A DNA stretch of 64,000 nucleotides from Herbaspirillum seropedicae (GTDB lineage Bacteria; Pseudomonadota; Gammaproteobacteria; Burkholderiales; Burkholderiaceae_D), in NCBI RefSeq assembly GCF_001040945.1, contig NZ_CP011930.1:4149021-4213020 (forward strand), given 5' to 3'. The translations under genes were made by a program, and so were the position numbers. The notes beneath the pieces were generated by a model, which was not told where the DNA came from, made no database searches, and was given only the letters and a program-made list of their open reading frames with translations. Below are positions 53,114 to 61,499 of this stretch, piece by piece (position 1 is the first letter of the stretch; each line of letters opens with the position of its first letter).

Positions 53114-54673
53114 ATGTCCCTGCGCCTGTCCACCTCCGCTGGCCGTATCCTGCTGACCGGATCATTCGGCTGCGCCATGACGGTGCTCGACACCAATGTG
53201 GTCGGCATCATCCTGCCCACGGTGGCGCGTGACCTGGGTGCGTCCTTCAGCCAGATCGAATGGGTGGTCAGCAGTTACGTCCTCTGCTTTGCCGCCCTGC
53301 TGCTGCCGGCCGGCGCCACCGCCGACCGCTATGGCCGCAGGCGCGTGCTGCTCGGGGGCATCGCGCTCTTTGCGCTGACCTCGCTGGCCTGCGCGCTGGC
53401 CCCCTCCGCACAGGCCCTGTATGGGGCGCGCGCCTTGCAGGGCGTGGGTGCGGCCTTCCTGCTGGCGCCGGCGCTGGCGGTGATCGGCCACGCCTTCCAT
53501 GACGAAGACCAGCGCGAGCGCGCCTGGGCGCTCTGGGGTGGGATCATGGGCCTGACCATGGTGCTGGCCCCGCTCATCGGCGGCGTGGTCAATACCCTGC
53601 TGGGCTGGCGCTGGGCCTTTGCCGTGAACCTGCCGGCCTGCCTGCTGCTGGCCGTGGCGGTGTGGCGGCATGTGCCGGAGTCGCGCAATCCCTTGCCGCG
53701 TCCGCTGGACCCGCTGGGCATCCTCAGTTCCTCCAGCGCGGTCTTCCTGTTGACTTGGGCTCTGATCACCGGGCCGGAACACGGGTGGACCAGCGTTGCT
53801 TGCGTCGCCCGCGGTCTGGGTGGCGCTCTTTTATTGGTGCTCTTCATCGCCTGGCAGCGTCGCGCTGCGCATCCGATGCTGGAGCTGTCGCTGTTCCGTC
53901 ACGCCGGCTTCGTGGCGGCGGTTGCGGCCATGTTCGCCTATGCCGCGTCGGCCCAGGTGATGGCGTCGCTGCTGCCACTGTTCCTGCAGAACGCACGCGG
54001 CCTGAGCGCCTGGCAGACCGGACTGGCGATGCTGCCCTTTGCGCTGGCCATGCTGCTGTTGCCGCAGGTGGGCAGCCGGCTGGCCCGCTGGCTATCCTCA
54101 CCGCAGATGCTGGCGCTGGGACTGGGCGTGACGGCGCTGGGCAACCTGCTGATGATCCAGGCGGCGCTCTCCGGGGCCGCCGCCTGGACCGCGCTGGGCA
54201 TGGCGGTGCTGGGCAGTGGCGGCGGTTTGTTGAATGGACAGACGCAAAAGGCCATCATGGGCAATGTGCCGCGTGAACGCGCCGGCATGGCCTCGGGGAT
54301 CAGCACCACGGCGCGCTTCACGGGCGTGCTGGCGGGCTTTGCGGGACTGGGGGCGGTGCTGGCCGACACGGCGCGGCACGCCATGCAGAACGCCCTGGCA
54401 GCACTGGATGCCTCAGCCAGCGCTGCCGCCTTCGTGGAACGCGCCATGGCCGGTGACCTGGCGCAGGCCGCAGCCCTGCTGCCGCAACACGGCCAGGCTG
54501 CCGTGATGCTGGCGCGCCAGGCCTATGCCCAGGGCTTTGCCCACGCCTTTGCGGCAGCGGCGCTGCTGGCCGTGGCCACGGCCTTGCTGGTGCTGTGGTC
54601 GATCAGGCGGACGGCGCGCCCAGCAGCGCGGCCAGGCGCGGCAGCACGGCTTCGGCGTCCGCCTGGAGCTTGA
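53114..54673 (+). CDS. MFS multidrug efflux transporter, DHA2 (EmrB/QacA) family
   Basis: A 519-residue drug:proton antiporter with about 14 transmembrane helices. Motif D1 is seen in LDTNVVGIILPTVARDLG, motif A in ATADRYGRRRVLLGG, motif C-like in GLTMVLAPLIGGVV, with the long C-terminal loop near residues 420-470 typical of DHA2. The ATG at 53114 gives a normal N-terminus. The gene's last 71 bases overlap the end of the convergent sirtuin gene, and its Arg/Pro-rich C-terminal tail is encoded there. Confidence 0.9.
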   Translation: MSLRLSTSAGRILLTGSFGCAMTVLDTNVVGIILPTVARDLGASFSQIEWVVSSYVLCFAALLLPAGATADRYGRRRVLLGGIALFALTSLACALAPSAQALYGARALQGVGAAFLLAPALAVIGHAFHDEDQRERAWALWGGIMGLTMVLAPLIGGVVNTLLGWRWAFAVNLPACLLLAVAVWRHVPESRNPLPRPLDPLGILSSSSAVFLLTWALITGPEHGWTSVACVARGLGGALLLVLFIAWQRRAAHPMLELSLFRHAGFVAAVAAMFAYAASAQVMASLLPLFLQNARGLSAWQTGLAMLPFALAMLLLPQVGSRLARWLSSPQMLALGLGVTALGNLLMIQAALSGAAAWTALGMAVLGSGGGLLNGQTQKAIMGNVPRERAGMASGISTTARFTGVLAGFAGLGAVLADTARHAMQNALAALDASASAAAFVERAMAGDLAQAAALLPQHGQAAVMLARQAYAQGFAHAFAAAALLAVATALLVLWSIRRTARPAARPGAAARLRRPPGA

Positions 54674-55514
54674 GGGACAGCAAGGCGTCGGCGCGGGTCA
54701 CGCCGCGGTTGATCGCCGCCACCGGCTTGCCCGCCTCGGCCACCATGCGCGGCAGCCGAAAGCCCGACAACACCATCAATGACGACCCCACCACCAGCAT
54801 GGCGTCACAGGCGCGCGCGGCGGCCTCGGCCTGGGCGCTGCGGGCCGCTGGCACGCCATCGCCGAAGAACACCACATCCGGTTGCAGCACCCCGCCACAG
54901 GCCGGGCAATCGGGCACATGGAAGGCGGCGTCGGCCTCTGGTTCAAGCTGGGCGTCGCCATCAGGCAAGGGTGCGGCCTGGAGGTGGGTGAAGGCTGGAT
55001 TGCAGCGCGCCAGTTCCTGCTGGATCTGGGTGCGCGGATAGACGCTGGCGCACGCCAGGCAGCGCACCGCATGGATGCTGCCATGCAGCTCGATGACCTC
55101 GCCGCTGCCGGCCTGCTGGTGCAGGCCATCGACGTTCTGCGTCACGATCGCCCCGAGGTAGCCCGCCTGCTGCAGTTGCGCCAGCGCCCGGTGCGCGGCA
55201 TTGGGTGCGGCTTGCGCCAGGCGCGGCCAGCCCAGCATGCTGCGCGCCCAGTAACGCTGGCGCGCCGCAGCGCTGCGGCGGAATTCATCCCCCTGGATGG
55301 GCAGGCGTCCACGGCGTACGCCGGCGTCGTCACGGTAGTCGGGGATGCCGGAGGCAGTGCTGATGCCGGCCCCGGTCAGCACCACCACCTGGCGATGGCG
55401 ACGCAGGAGCTGCGCCAGCGCTGGCAGGGCGGCGGCGGGGTCAGTGGACCCGGTGGACCCGGTGGACTCGATGGGCTCGGTGGACAACGCTAACCCGGTC
55501 AGGATCTGGCTCAT
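54603..55514 (-). CDS. NAD-dependent protein deacylase (sirtuin), class II-like
   Basis: A 303-residue Sir2 protein. NAD-binding [20 protein letters not shown] (class II/SIRT4-like form), TQNVDGLH, catalytic His in [13 protein letters not shown], zinc ligands CLAC and CPAC, and VVFFGDGVP are all present. It removes acyl groups from lysines, so it may regulate acyl-CoA-using enzymes. A ~25-residue N-terminal extension has a STGSTGST stretch from a DNA microrepeat. It is 79 bases downstream of the ABC permease on the same strand, so may share its transcript, and overlaps the convergent MFS gene by 71 bases. Confidence 0.92.
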   Translation of the reverse strand: MSQILTGLALSTEPIESTGSTGSTDPAAALPALAQLLRRHRQVVVLTGAGISTASGIPDYRDDAGVRRGRLPIQGDEFRRSAAARQRYWARSMLGWPRLAQAAPNAAHRALAQLQQAGYLGAIVTQNVDGLHQQAGSGEVIELHGSIHAVRCLACASVYPRTQIQQELARCNPAFTHLQAAPLPDGDAQLEPEADAAFHVPDCPACGGVLQPDVVFFGDGVPAARSAQAEAAARACDAMLVVGSSLMVLSGFRLPRMVAEAGKPVAAINRGVTRADALLSLKLQADAEAVLPRLAALLGAPSA

Positions 55515-55593
55515 GGGAGGACTCGCTGGACGATGACAGCCCAGAGCCTACGCGAAATGGCGGCCGGCTGCTCGCGCCATGGGTCGCCTCGGC

Positions 55594-56445
55594 TCAGAGC
55601 TTTTCGGTCTCGCCACTCTTGGGCTGCCACTTCATCAGCCGCTTTTCGATCACGCCCACGGCCAGGTCCAGCACCAGCGCAAAAATGGTCAGCACGACGA
55701 TGCCGGCAAAGACGGTGTTGATGTCGAAGGTCCCTTCGGCCTGCAGGATCAGGTAGCCGACGCCGCGCGCCGAGCCCAGGTATTCCCCCACCACCGCACC
55801 GACGAAGGCCAGGCCGATGGAGGTATGCAGGCTGGAAAACACCCACGAGGTGGCCGAAGGCAGGTACACCGTGCGCAGCAGCTGGCGCGCATTGGCGCCC
55901 AGCATGCGGGCATTGGCCAACACCACCGGGCTGACTTCCTTGACGCCCTGGTAGACGTTGAAGAAGACGATGAAGAACACCAGCGTCACCGCCAGCGCCA
56001 CCTTGGACCAGATGCCCAGGCCGAACCACATCGCAAAGATCGGCGCCAGGATCACGCGCGGCATGGAGTTGGCCGCCTTCACATAGGGATCGAGGATGGC
56101 CGAGGCGGTCGGCGAGAGCGCCAGCCACAGGCCGATGGCCAGGCCGAAGACAGTGCCGATCACGAAGGCCAGCACGGTTTCGGTCAGGGTGATCAAGAGG
56201 TGGGAATAGATTTCAGCGGGGAAGCTGAGCGTGAAGAAGGTGGTGTCGCCGATACCCACCTCCAGCGAGCCACTGCCCACCGTAAACCATTCCCAGATGC
56301 GCTGCGCCACCTTCAGCGGTTCGCCGAAGAAGAAGGCGGTCTGCGGATTGCGCGTGGCGACGTGCCACACCACCAGCACGATGGCCAATACCATCAACTG
56401 CCAGAAACGGATGTTCTTGTGATTCGGTTTAAATAATTTCCACAT
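55594..56445 (-). CDS. ABC transporter permease, SsuC/TauC-like
   Basis: A 283-residue permease with about six transmembrane helices. The coupling motif EAA-like region reads SPVVLANARMLGANARQLLRTVYLPSA, and SIGLAFVGAVVGEYLGSARGVGYLI follows, as in SsuC/TauC and other nitrate/sulfonate/bicarbonate-type importers. It starts 48 bases after the ATPase gene. Cargo is not set by sequence; see the CoA-transferase gene upstream. Confidence 0.88.
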   Translation of the reverse strand: MWKLFKPNHKNIRFWQLMVLAIVLVVWHVATRNPQTAFFFGEPLKVAQRIWEWFTVGSGSLEVGIGDTTFFTLSFPAEIYSHLLITLTETVLAFVIGTVFGLAIGLWLALSPTASAILDPYVKAANSMPRVILAPIFAMWFGLGIWSKVALAVTLVFFIVFFNVYQGVKEVSPVVLANARMLGANARQLLRTVYLPSATSWVFSSLHTSIGLAFVGAVVGEYLGSARGVGYLILQAEGTFDINTVFAGIVVLTIFALVLDLAVGVIEKRLMKWQPKSGETEKL

Positions 56446-56493
56446 GGTGCTGGTTCTCTTCCCTGATCTTTTCGCTGTCTTTTCCGCTGCGGC

Positions 56494-57303
56494 TTAGGCG
56501 GCGCGCTTCTGTTGCTGATACCCCTTGAGCACTTCATCGCGCAGCACGTCCCAGATCTGCTGGTGCAGTTCGACGAAGCGCGGGTGCATGCGGATCTCGG
56601 CCACATCGCGCGGGCGCGGCAGGTCGATCCTGAATTCGCCGATGGGATGGGTGCCGGGGCCGGCGGCCAGGACGATGACGCGGTCGGACATGGCAATGGC
56701 TTCGTCGAGGTCGTGGGTGATGAAGAGGACGGCCTTCTTCTTGGCATTCCACAGGTCCAGCACTTCGTTTTCCATCAGTTGGCGGGTCTGGATGTCCAGG
56801 GCGGAAAAAGGTTCGTCCATGAGGATGATGTCGGGGTCCAGGATCAGCGTCTGCGCCAGCGCCACGCGCTTGCGCATGCCGCCGGAGAGCTGGTGCGGAT
56901 AGCGGTCGCCAAAGCCTTGCAGGCCCACGCGCGCGAGCCACTGCTCGCCCAGCTCTGCGGCGGCCTTTTCTTCATGGCCGCGATATTGCAGGCCGGCGAT
57001 CACGTTCTGCAGGGCGCTGCGCCAGGGCATCAGCGCTTCGGCCTGGAACATGTAGCCGGCGCGGCGGTTGATGCCCTTGAGTTCTTCGCCAAAGACCTTG
57101 ACGCTGCCCGAGGACGGTTGCAGCAGGCCGGCGCCGACGTTCAGGAGCGTGGACTTGCCGCAGCCGGTGGGACCGACCACGGAAACGAATTCGCCCGGCG
57201 CAATCGCAAGATCGGTATTGGCCACGGCGGTGTAGCGCTGGGAACGGTCGTCCTTGGAGACGAAGGTGCAGGTGATGTTGTCGAACTGGAGGGCTGGCGT
57301 CAT
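56494..57303 (-). CDS. ABC transporter ATPase, SsuB/TauB-like
   Basis: A 269-residue nucleotide-binding protein: Walker A GPTGCGKSTLLN, signature LSGGMRKRVALAQ, Walker B IILMDEPFSALD, switch His in LFITHDLDEAI. The ATG at 57303 was chosen. A GTG at 57327 is also in frame; neither has a good ribosome-binding site. Confidence 0.9.
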   Translation of the reverse strand: MTPALQFDNITCTFVSKDDRSQRYTAVANTDLAIAPGEFVSVVGPTGCGKSTLLNVGAGLLQPSSGSVKVFGEELKGINRRAGYMFQAEALMPWRSALQNVIAGLQYRGHEEKAAAELGEQWLARVGLQGFGDRYPHQLSGGMRKRVALAQTLILDPDIILMDEPFSALDIQTRQLMENEVLDLWNAKKKAVLFITHDLDEAIAMSDRVIVLAAGPGTHPIGEFRIDLPRPRDVAEIRMHPRFVELHQQIWDVLRDEVLKGYQQQKRAA

Positions 57304-57431
57304 GGCAATGCGGGCCGGTGGGGCCACGGTGGATCAACGGAAAGAGGATGGCAGCGCCCAGATGCGCAAATGCCCGTTGCCGGGCATCTGCGGTCGCTGC
57401 AATGGCTGCGCATCAACGGGGAGCGCCGCGC

Positions 57432-58469
57432 TTACTTGTACTTGGCGTTGGCCTTCTGGACGAAGGAGTTGGTGAAGGTCTTGGACAGGTCGATCTGCTT
57501 GTCCGCCAGCGAAGGCTCGAAGGCCTTCAAGGTGCGCAGCGCGGTATCCGGGCCGCCCGGCGGAAAGTAGCCGTCCGGCGAGATGGCCTGGCGCACCTTC
57601 ATGAAGGCATCGATGTAGAGCGAGCGGTCGCCCAGCAGGTAGCTCTCCGGCACCGCCTTGATGATGTCGGAGGGACCGGCCTTCTGGATCCACTTCAGCG
57701 CCCGCACCATGGCGTTGGTCAGGGCCTGCGTGGTGTTGGGATACTTCTGGATGAAGGCAGCCGGGGCATACAGGGTGGCCGCTGGCATCGGGCCGCCGAA
57801 GACGTCATTAGTGTCCTTCAGGGTGCGGGTATCGGCGATGGTCTTGATTTCCTTGCTCTGCTCCAGCATGGAGATCACCGGATCGAGGTTGGCGATCGCA
57901 TCGATCTGTCCCGAGCGCACGGCCGAGATGGCGCCGGCTGCGGCGCCCACGCCGATGAAGGAGACATCGCTGGGCTTCAGGCCCGCCTTGGCCAGCACAT
58001 AGCTGGCCATGACGCTGGTGGAGGAGCCCGGTGCGGTGACGCCGATCTTCTTGCCCTTGAGGTCGGCCACGGTCTTGTAGTTGGGCATGGTCTTGTTGTT
58101 GACCGCCAGCACGATCTGCGGCGCCCGGCCCTGCAGCACGAAGGCTACGATGGGCTGGTTCTTGGCCTGCATGTTGATGGTGTGCTCATAGGCGCCCGAG
58201 ACCACGTCGGCGCTGCCGCCGACCATGGCCTGCAGCGCCTTGGCGCCGCCAGCGAAGTCGGAGATCTCGACCTGCAGGCCTTCATCCTTGAAATAGCCGA
58301 GCTGTTCGGCAATGGTCAGCGGCAGGTAGTAGAACAGGTTCTTGCCACCCACGGCGATGGAGACCTTGGGTTTTTCCAGCGCCTGCGCGCCGGCGCTGCC
58401 GTTGAAGGAAAAGTAGCCGGCCAGGAACAGGCCAGCGGCGATCAGCAATTGCTTCCAGCTCAATTTCAT
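57432..58469 (-). CDS. ABC transporter substrate-binding protein, SsuA/NMT1-like
   Basis: A 345-residue periplasmic binding protein with a Sec signal peptide (MKLSWKQLLIAAGLFLAGYF...GAQA). NMT1/SsuA-type blocks are PLTIAEQLGYFKDEGLQVEI, GGSADVVSGAYEH, LKGKKIGVTAPGSSTSVMASY and DAIANLDPV. GGAGAC precedes the ATG at 58469; the upstream open frame is not coding. It is 94 bases downstream of the CoA-transferase gene on the same strand. Substrate unknown; such proteins bind sulfonates, aromatic sulfonates, pyrimidine precursors or other small organic ions. Confidence 0.88.
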   Translation of the reverse strand: MKLSWKQLLIAAGLFLAGYFSFNGSAGAQALEKPKVSIAVGGKNLFYYLPLTIAEQLGYFKDEGLQVEISDFAGGAKALQAMVGGSADVVSGAYEHTINMQAKNQPIVAFVLQGRAPQIVLAVNNKTMPNYKTVADLKGKKIGVTAPGSSTSVMASYVLAKAGLKPSDVSFIGVGAAAGAISAVRSGQIDAIANLDPVISMLEQSKEIKTIADTRTLKDTNDVFGGPMPAATLYAPAAFIQKYPNTTQALTNAMVRALKWIQKAGPSDIIKAVPESYLLGDRSLYIDAFMKVRQAISPDGYFPPGGPDTALRTLKAFEPSLADKQIDLSKTFTNSFVQKANAKYK

Positions 58470-58563
58470 TATGTCTCCTCCGTGTCGTGGATGGGGGTGC
58501 TGCCTGTTGTGATGATGCTCGTACGGGACCCCGGGCAGATCACCGTCGCCTTGCTGCACTGCT

Positions 58564-59811
58564 TCAGACCACGCCCTGGTCCCGCAGCATCTTGATGTGG
58601 GCCTCATCATACCCCAGCGATTGCAGGATTTCATCGCTGTGCGCGCCCAGTTCCGGGCCCAGCCATTTGGTCTGGCCGGGAGTCTCGGACATCTTGGGCG
58701 TAATGCCGGGCAGCTTGACCGGGGTGCCATCGGCAAACTGGTGCTGCTCGAACATGTCGCGCGCGAGGAACTGGGCGTCGTTCATCATGTCCTTGACCGA
58801 ATAGATCTTGCCCACCGGGACATCGGCGGCCTGCAGCGTGGCCAGGGCCGTTTCGATGGTCTGGGTGCTGCACCACTGCTGGATGGCGGCGTCGATTTCC
58901 TCGGTGCGGGGCACGCGGCCATCGTTGCGCGCCAGGCCGGGATCATTGGCCATGTCCTCGCGGCCGATGGCGCTCATCAGGCGCTTGAAGATGGCGTCGC
59001 CATTGCCGGCGATGACGATGTTCATGCCCTCGCCGGTGGTGTAGGTGTTGGAGGGCACGATGCCCGGCAGTGCGCCGCCGGTGCGCTCGCGCACCACGCC
59101 GGCGAAATCGAATTCGGGGACCATCGATTCCATCATGTTGAAGACGGCCTCGTACAAGGCCACGTCCACCATCTGCCCCTGCCCTGCCACGCAATCGGCG
59201 CCCTGCTTGCCGTTCCAGCGTCCGCCGGTGACGTCGCGATGGCGCAGCGCCATCATCGCGCCGATCACGCCGTGCAGCGCGGCGATGGAGTCGCCAATGG
59301 AAATACCGATACGCACCGGCGGGCGGTCAGGATGGCCGGAGACGTAACGGATGCCGCCCATGGACTCGCCGATGGCGCCAAAGCCCGGCAGGTCGCGCAG
59401 CGGCCCGGTCTGGCCGTAGCCGGACAGGCGCACCATGATGGTGGCGGGATTGAGCTGCTTTAAGTCCTCATAGCCGAGCTTCCATTTCTCCAGCACGCCG
59501 GGGCGGTAGTTCTCGATGATGACGTCGGCTTCCAGGGCGAGCTTGCGGGCGATCTCCTGGGCCCGCTCGTCCTTCATGTTCAGGGTGATGCTCTTTTTGT
59601 TGCGGGCCTGGACCGACCACCACAGCGAGGTGCCGTCCTTCAGTACCCGCCACTGGCGCAGCGGATCGCCATTGCCGGGCGCTTCGACCTTGATCACGTC
59701 AGCGCCGAATTCGGCCAGCATGCGCGAGCAGAACGGTCCTGCGATCAGCGTGCCCAGTTCCAGTACCTTGATGCCGGCCAGCGGGCCGGGCTTGGATGTG
59801 CCTGTGGTCAT
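58564..59811 (-). CDS. CaiB/BaiF family III CoA-transferase
   Basis: A 415-residue enzyme that moves CoA between carboxylic acids. The N-terminus GIKVLELGTLIAGPFCSRMLAEFGADVIKVE is diagnostic, with catalytic Asp expected in the mid-region (GQGQMVDVALYEAVFNMME). Other blocks are RLSGYGQTGPLRDLPGFGAIGESMGG and SIGDSIAALHGVIGAMMAL. The start at 59811 gives the family length. It lies upstream of the ABC importer genes in the same direction, suggesting that an imported acid is activated as a CoA thioester. Confidence 0.9.
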   Translation of the reverse strand: MTTGTSKPGPLAGIKVLELGTLIAGPFCSRMLAEFGADVIKVEAPGNGDPLRQWRVLKDGTSLWWSVQARNKKSITLNMKDERAQEIARKLALEADVIIENYRPGVLEKWKLGYEDLKQLNPATIMVRLSGYGQTGPLRDLPGFGAIGESMGGIRYVSGHPDRPPVRIGISIGDSIAALHGVIGAMMALRHRDVTGGRWNGKQGADCVAGQGQMVDVALYEAVFNMMESMVPEFDFAGVVRERTGGALPGIVPSNTYTTGEGMNIVIAGNGDAIFKRLMSAIGREDMANDPGLARNDGRVPRTEEIDAAIQQWCSTQTIETALATLQAADVPVGKIYSVKDMMNDAQFLARDMFEQHQFADGTPVKLPGITPKMSETPGQTKWLGPELGAHSDEILQSLGYDEAHIKMLRDQGVV

Positions 59812-60121
59812 CGTGCTTGCACCGGCCGCCTGAGGGAGCGATCCGGTGTTCTCCTGTTGATCGATGGGGTGGGACCTGGCTCTTGTGGGTGGGGAGGCCA
59901 GTGTCCTGACTGCGGGCGGATGCATCTGCACCCTGCACGGCTGGCGATGCGGCGGCGCGCGGGTCGGTAGACTGGGCTGGCGCCGCCAGATCGCCTGACG
60001 TCGTACGTGCAAGCCGGCAGCCGTCATTCTATTGCAGCATGCGCCTGATGTCGCGCATTTTGCCCGTCATTGCAGACGACTTGCCTGCAAGTTTTTCATC
60101 TGAAAACGATTCCGGCCAGAC
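59812..60121. other. Intergenic region upstream of the CoA-transferase gene
   Basis: 310 bases between the CoA-transferase start and the recR stop, both minus strand. A 14-base inverted repeat ACTTGC-CT-GCAAGT lies at 60079-60092, followed on the plus strand by a TTTTTC run; it might act in recR termination. No gene was recognised. Confidence 0.5.
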
Positions 60122-60718
60122 TCAGGTGGTGCGACGGTCCAGCATGGCGCGGGCGATGGTGCCGGCGTCCACGTATTCCAGCTCGCCGCCCACCGGCACG
60201 CCGCGCGCCAGGCGACTCACCTTCAGGCCGCGGGCCTTGAGGGTTTCGCTGATGTAGTGGGCGGTGGCTTCGCCTTCGTTGGTGAAGTTGGTGGCCAGCA
60301 CCACTTCGCTGACCACGCCATCGGTGGCGCGGGTGATGAGTTTTTCCAGGTGGATGTCGCGCGGGCCGATGCCGTCCAGTGGCGAGAGCCGGCCCATGAG
60401 CACGAAGTACAGGCCCTTGAAGGTCAGGGTCTGCTCGATCATGACCTGGTCCGAGGGCGACTCCACCACGCACAGCTGGGTGTGGTCGCGCTGGCTGTCC
60501 TGGCAGGTCTCGCAGACGACCTGCTCGGTGAAGGTATTGCACAGGGCGCAGTGACGGATGGTGTCCAGCGCCTTGGCCAGCGACTGGCTCAGGTCGGCGG
60601 CGGCGTCGCGGTCGTGCTGCAGCAGGTGGTAGGCCATGCGCTGCGCGGTCTTGGGGCCGATGCCGGGAAGCCGGCGCAGCGAGTCGGTCAGGACGGTGAG
60701 ACTGGAGGGCGTTTTCAA
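60122..60718 (-). CDS. recR: Recombination mediator RecR
   Basis: A 198-residue protein acting with RecF/RecO to load RecA at gaps. An N-terminal helix-hairpin-helix ([20 protein letters not shown]), a four-Cys zinc finger ([16 protein letters not shown]), a Toprim domain ([16 protein letters not shown]) and a Walker B-like C-terminus ([25 protein letters not shown]) are in family order. The start overlaps the yciI-like stop by 4 bases (ATGA). Confidence 0.97.
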   Translation of the reverse strand: MKTPSSLTVLTDSLRRLPGIGPKTAQRMAYHLLQHDRDAAADLSQSLAKALDTIRHCALCNTFTEQVVCETCQDSQRDHTQLCVVESPSDQVMIEQTLTFKGLYFVLMGRLSPLDGIGPRDIHLEKLITRATDGVVSEVVLATNFTNEGEATAHYISETLKARGLKVSRLARGVPVGGELEYVDAGTIARAMLDRRTT

Positions 60719-61017
60719 TTGCGGTCTACGGAATAGCGGAAAGCTTCCAGCGCCTCGGCCGTCATGGAGGGGACGAATTCGATGATCTCGTATTCGGCCA
60801 CGCCGCCGATGAAGAAGGGATCGGATTCCATGATGGCTTCGATCTCGGCGCGATCGGCGCAGTCGGCGATGATGATGCCGCCGGTGCGCGGGACCTTGCG
60901 GCCCGACATCAGGAACACGCCCTCGGCGTATTGCTGGTTGAGGAATTTCTTGTGCGCGGTCAGCAGGGCGTCGATGTCGCCTGCCGGCTTGGTATACGTG
61001 ATCGAGACGATGAACAT
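60715..61017 (-). CDS. YciI-like protein
   Basis: A 100-residue ferredoxin-like YciI/DGPF-domain protein: [52 protein letters not shown] and the SDPFF block with the His-Asp pair typical of YciI (HKKFL...DPFF). Function is not established, possibly a small-molecule lyase. It is inserted between ybaB and recR, which are often adjacent, and is translationally coupled to recR. Confidence 0.85.
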   Translation of the reverse strand: MFIVSITYTKPAGDIDALLTAHKKFLNQQYAEGVFLMSGRKVPRTGGIIIADCADRAEIEAIMESDPFFIGGVAEYEIIEFVPSMTAEALEAFRYSVDRN

Positions 61018-61112
61018 GGAGCCTCCACTAAGCAATCCTGCATTCCATCATAACCCACTCTCCTGCGCGGTCTGGTCTGCCCCGAGGGCGCTGCCCCGGG
61101 GTGCAGCCAGCC

Positions 61113-61439
61113 TCAGAACGGCATCTTGAAGCCCGGCGGCAGCGGCATGCCGGCGGTCACGCCCGACATCTTTTCCTGGGCGGTGGCTTCGGCCTTGCGC
61201 ACGGCGTCGTTGAAGGCGGCGGCGACCAGGTCTTCCAGCATGTCCTTGTCGTCAGCCAGCAGCGACGGGTCGATGGAGACGCGCTTCACGTCGTTCTTGC
61301 AGGTCATCACCACCTTCACAAGGCCGGCGCCGGACTGGCCCTCGACCTCGATGCTGGCCAGTTGCTCCTGGGCCTTCTTCATGTTGTCCTGCATGGCCTG
61401 TGCTTGCTTCATCAGACCTGCCAGTTGACCTTTCATCAT
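61113..61439 (-). CDS. ybaB: YbaB/EbfC nucleoid-associated protein
   Basis: A 108-residue dimeric DNA-binding protein: [28 protein letters not shown] and [31 protein letters not shown] with [12 protein letters not shown] at the end, as in YbaB. The ATG at 61439 has AAGGAG at good spacing; an ATG at 61445 is too close. It belongs to the dnaX operon, 60 bases after dnaX. Confidence 0.95.
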   Translation of the reverse strand: MMKGQLAGLMKQAQAMQDNMKKAQEQLASIEVEGQSGAGLVKVVMTCKNDVKRVSIDPSLLADDKDMLEDLVAAAFNDAVRKAEATAQEKMSGVTAGMPLPPGFKMPF

Positions 61440-61499
61440 GCTCATGCTCCTTGTTTCAATTCACGGGATTCTATCGCGTTTGGCCCGCAGGCCGGCGAC

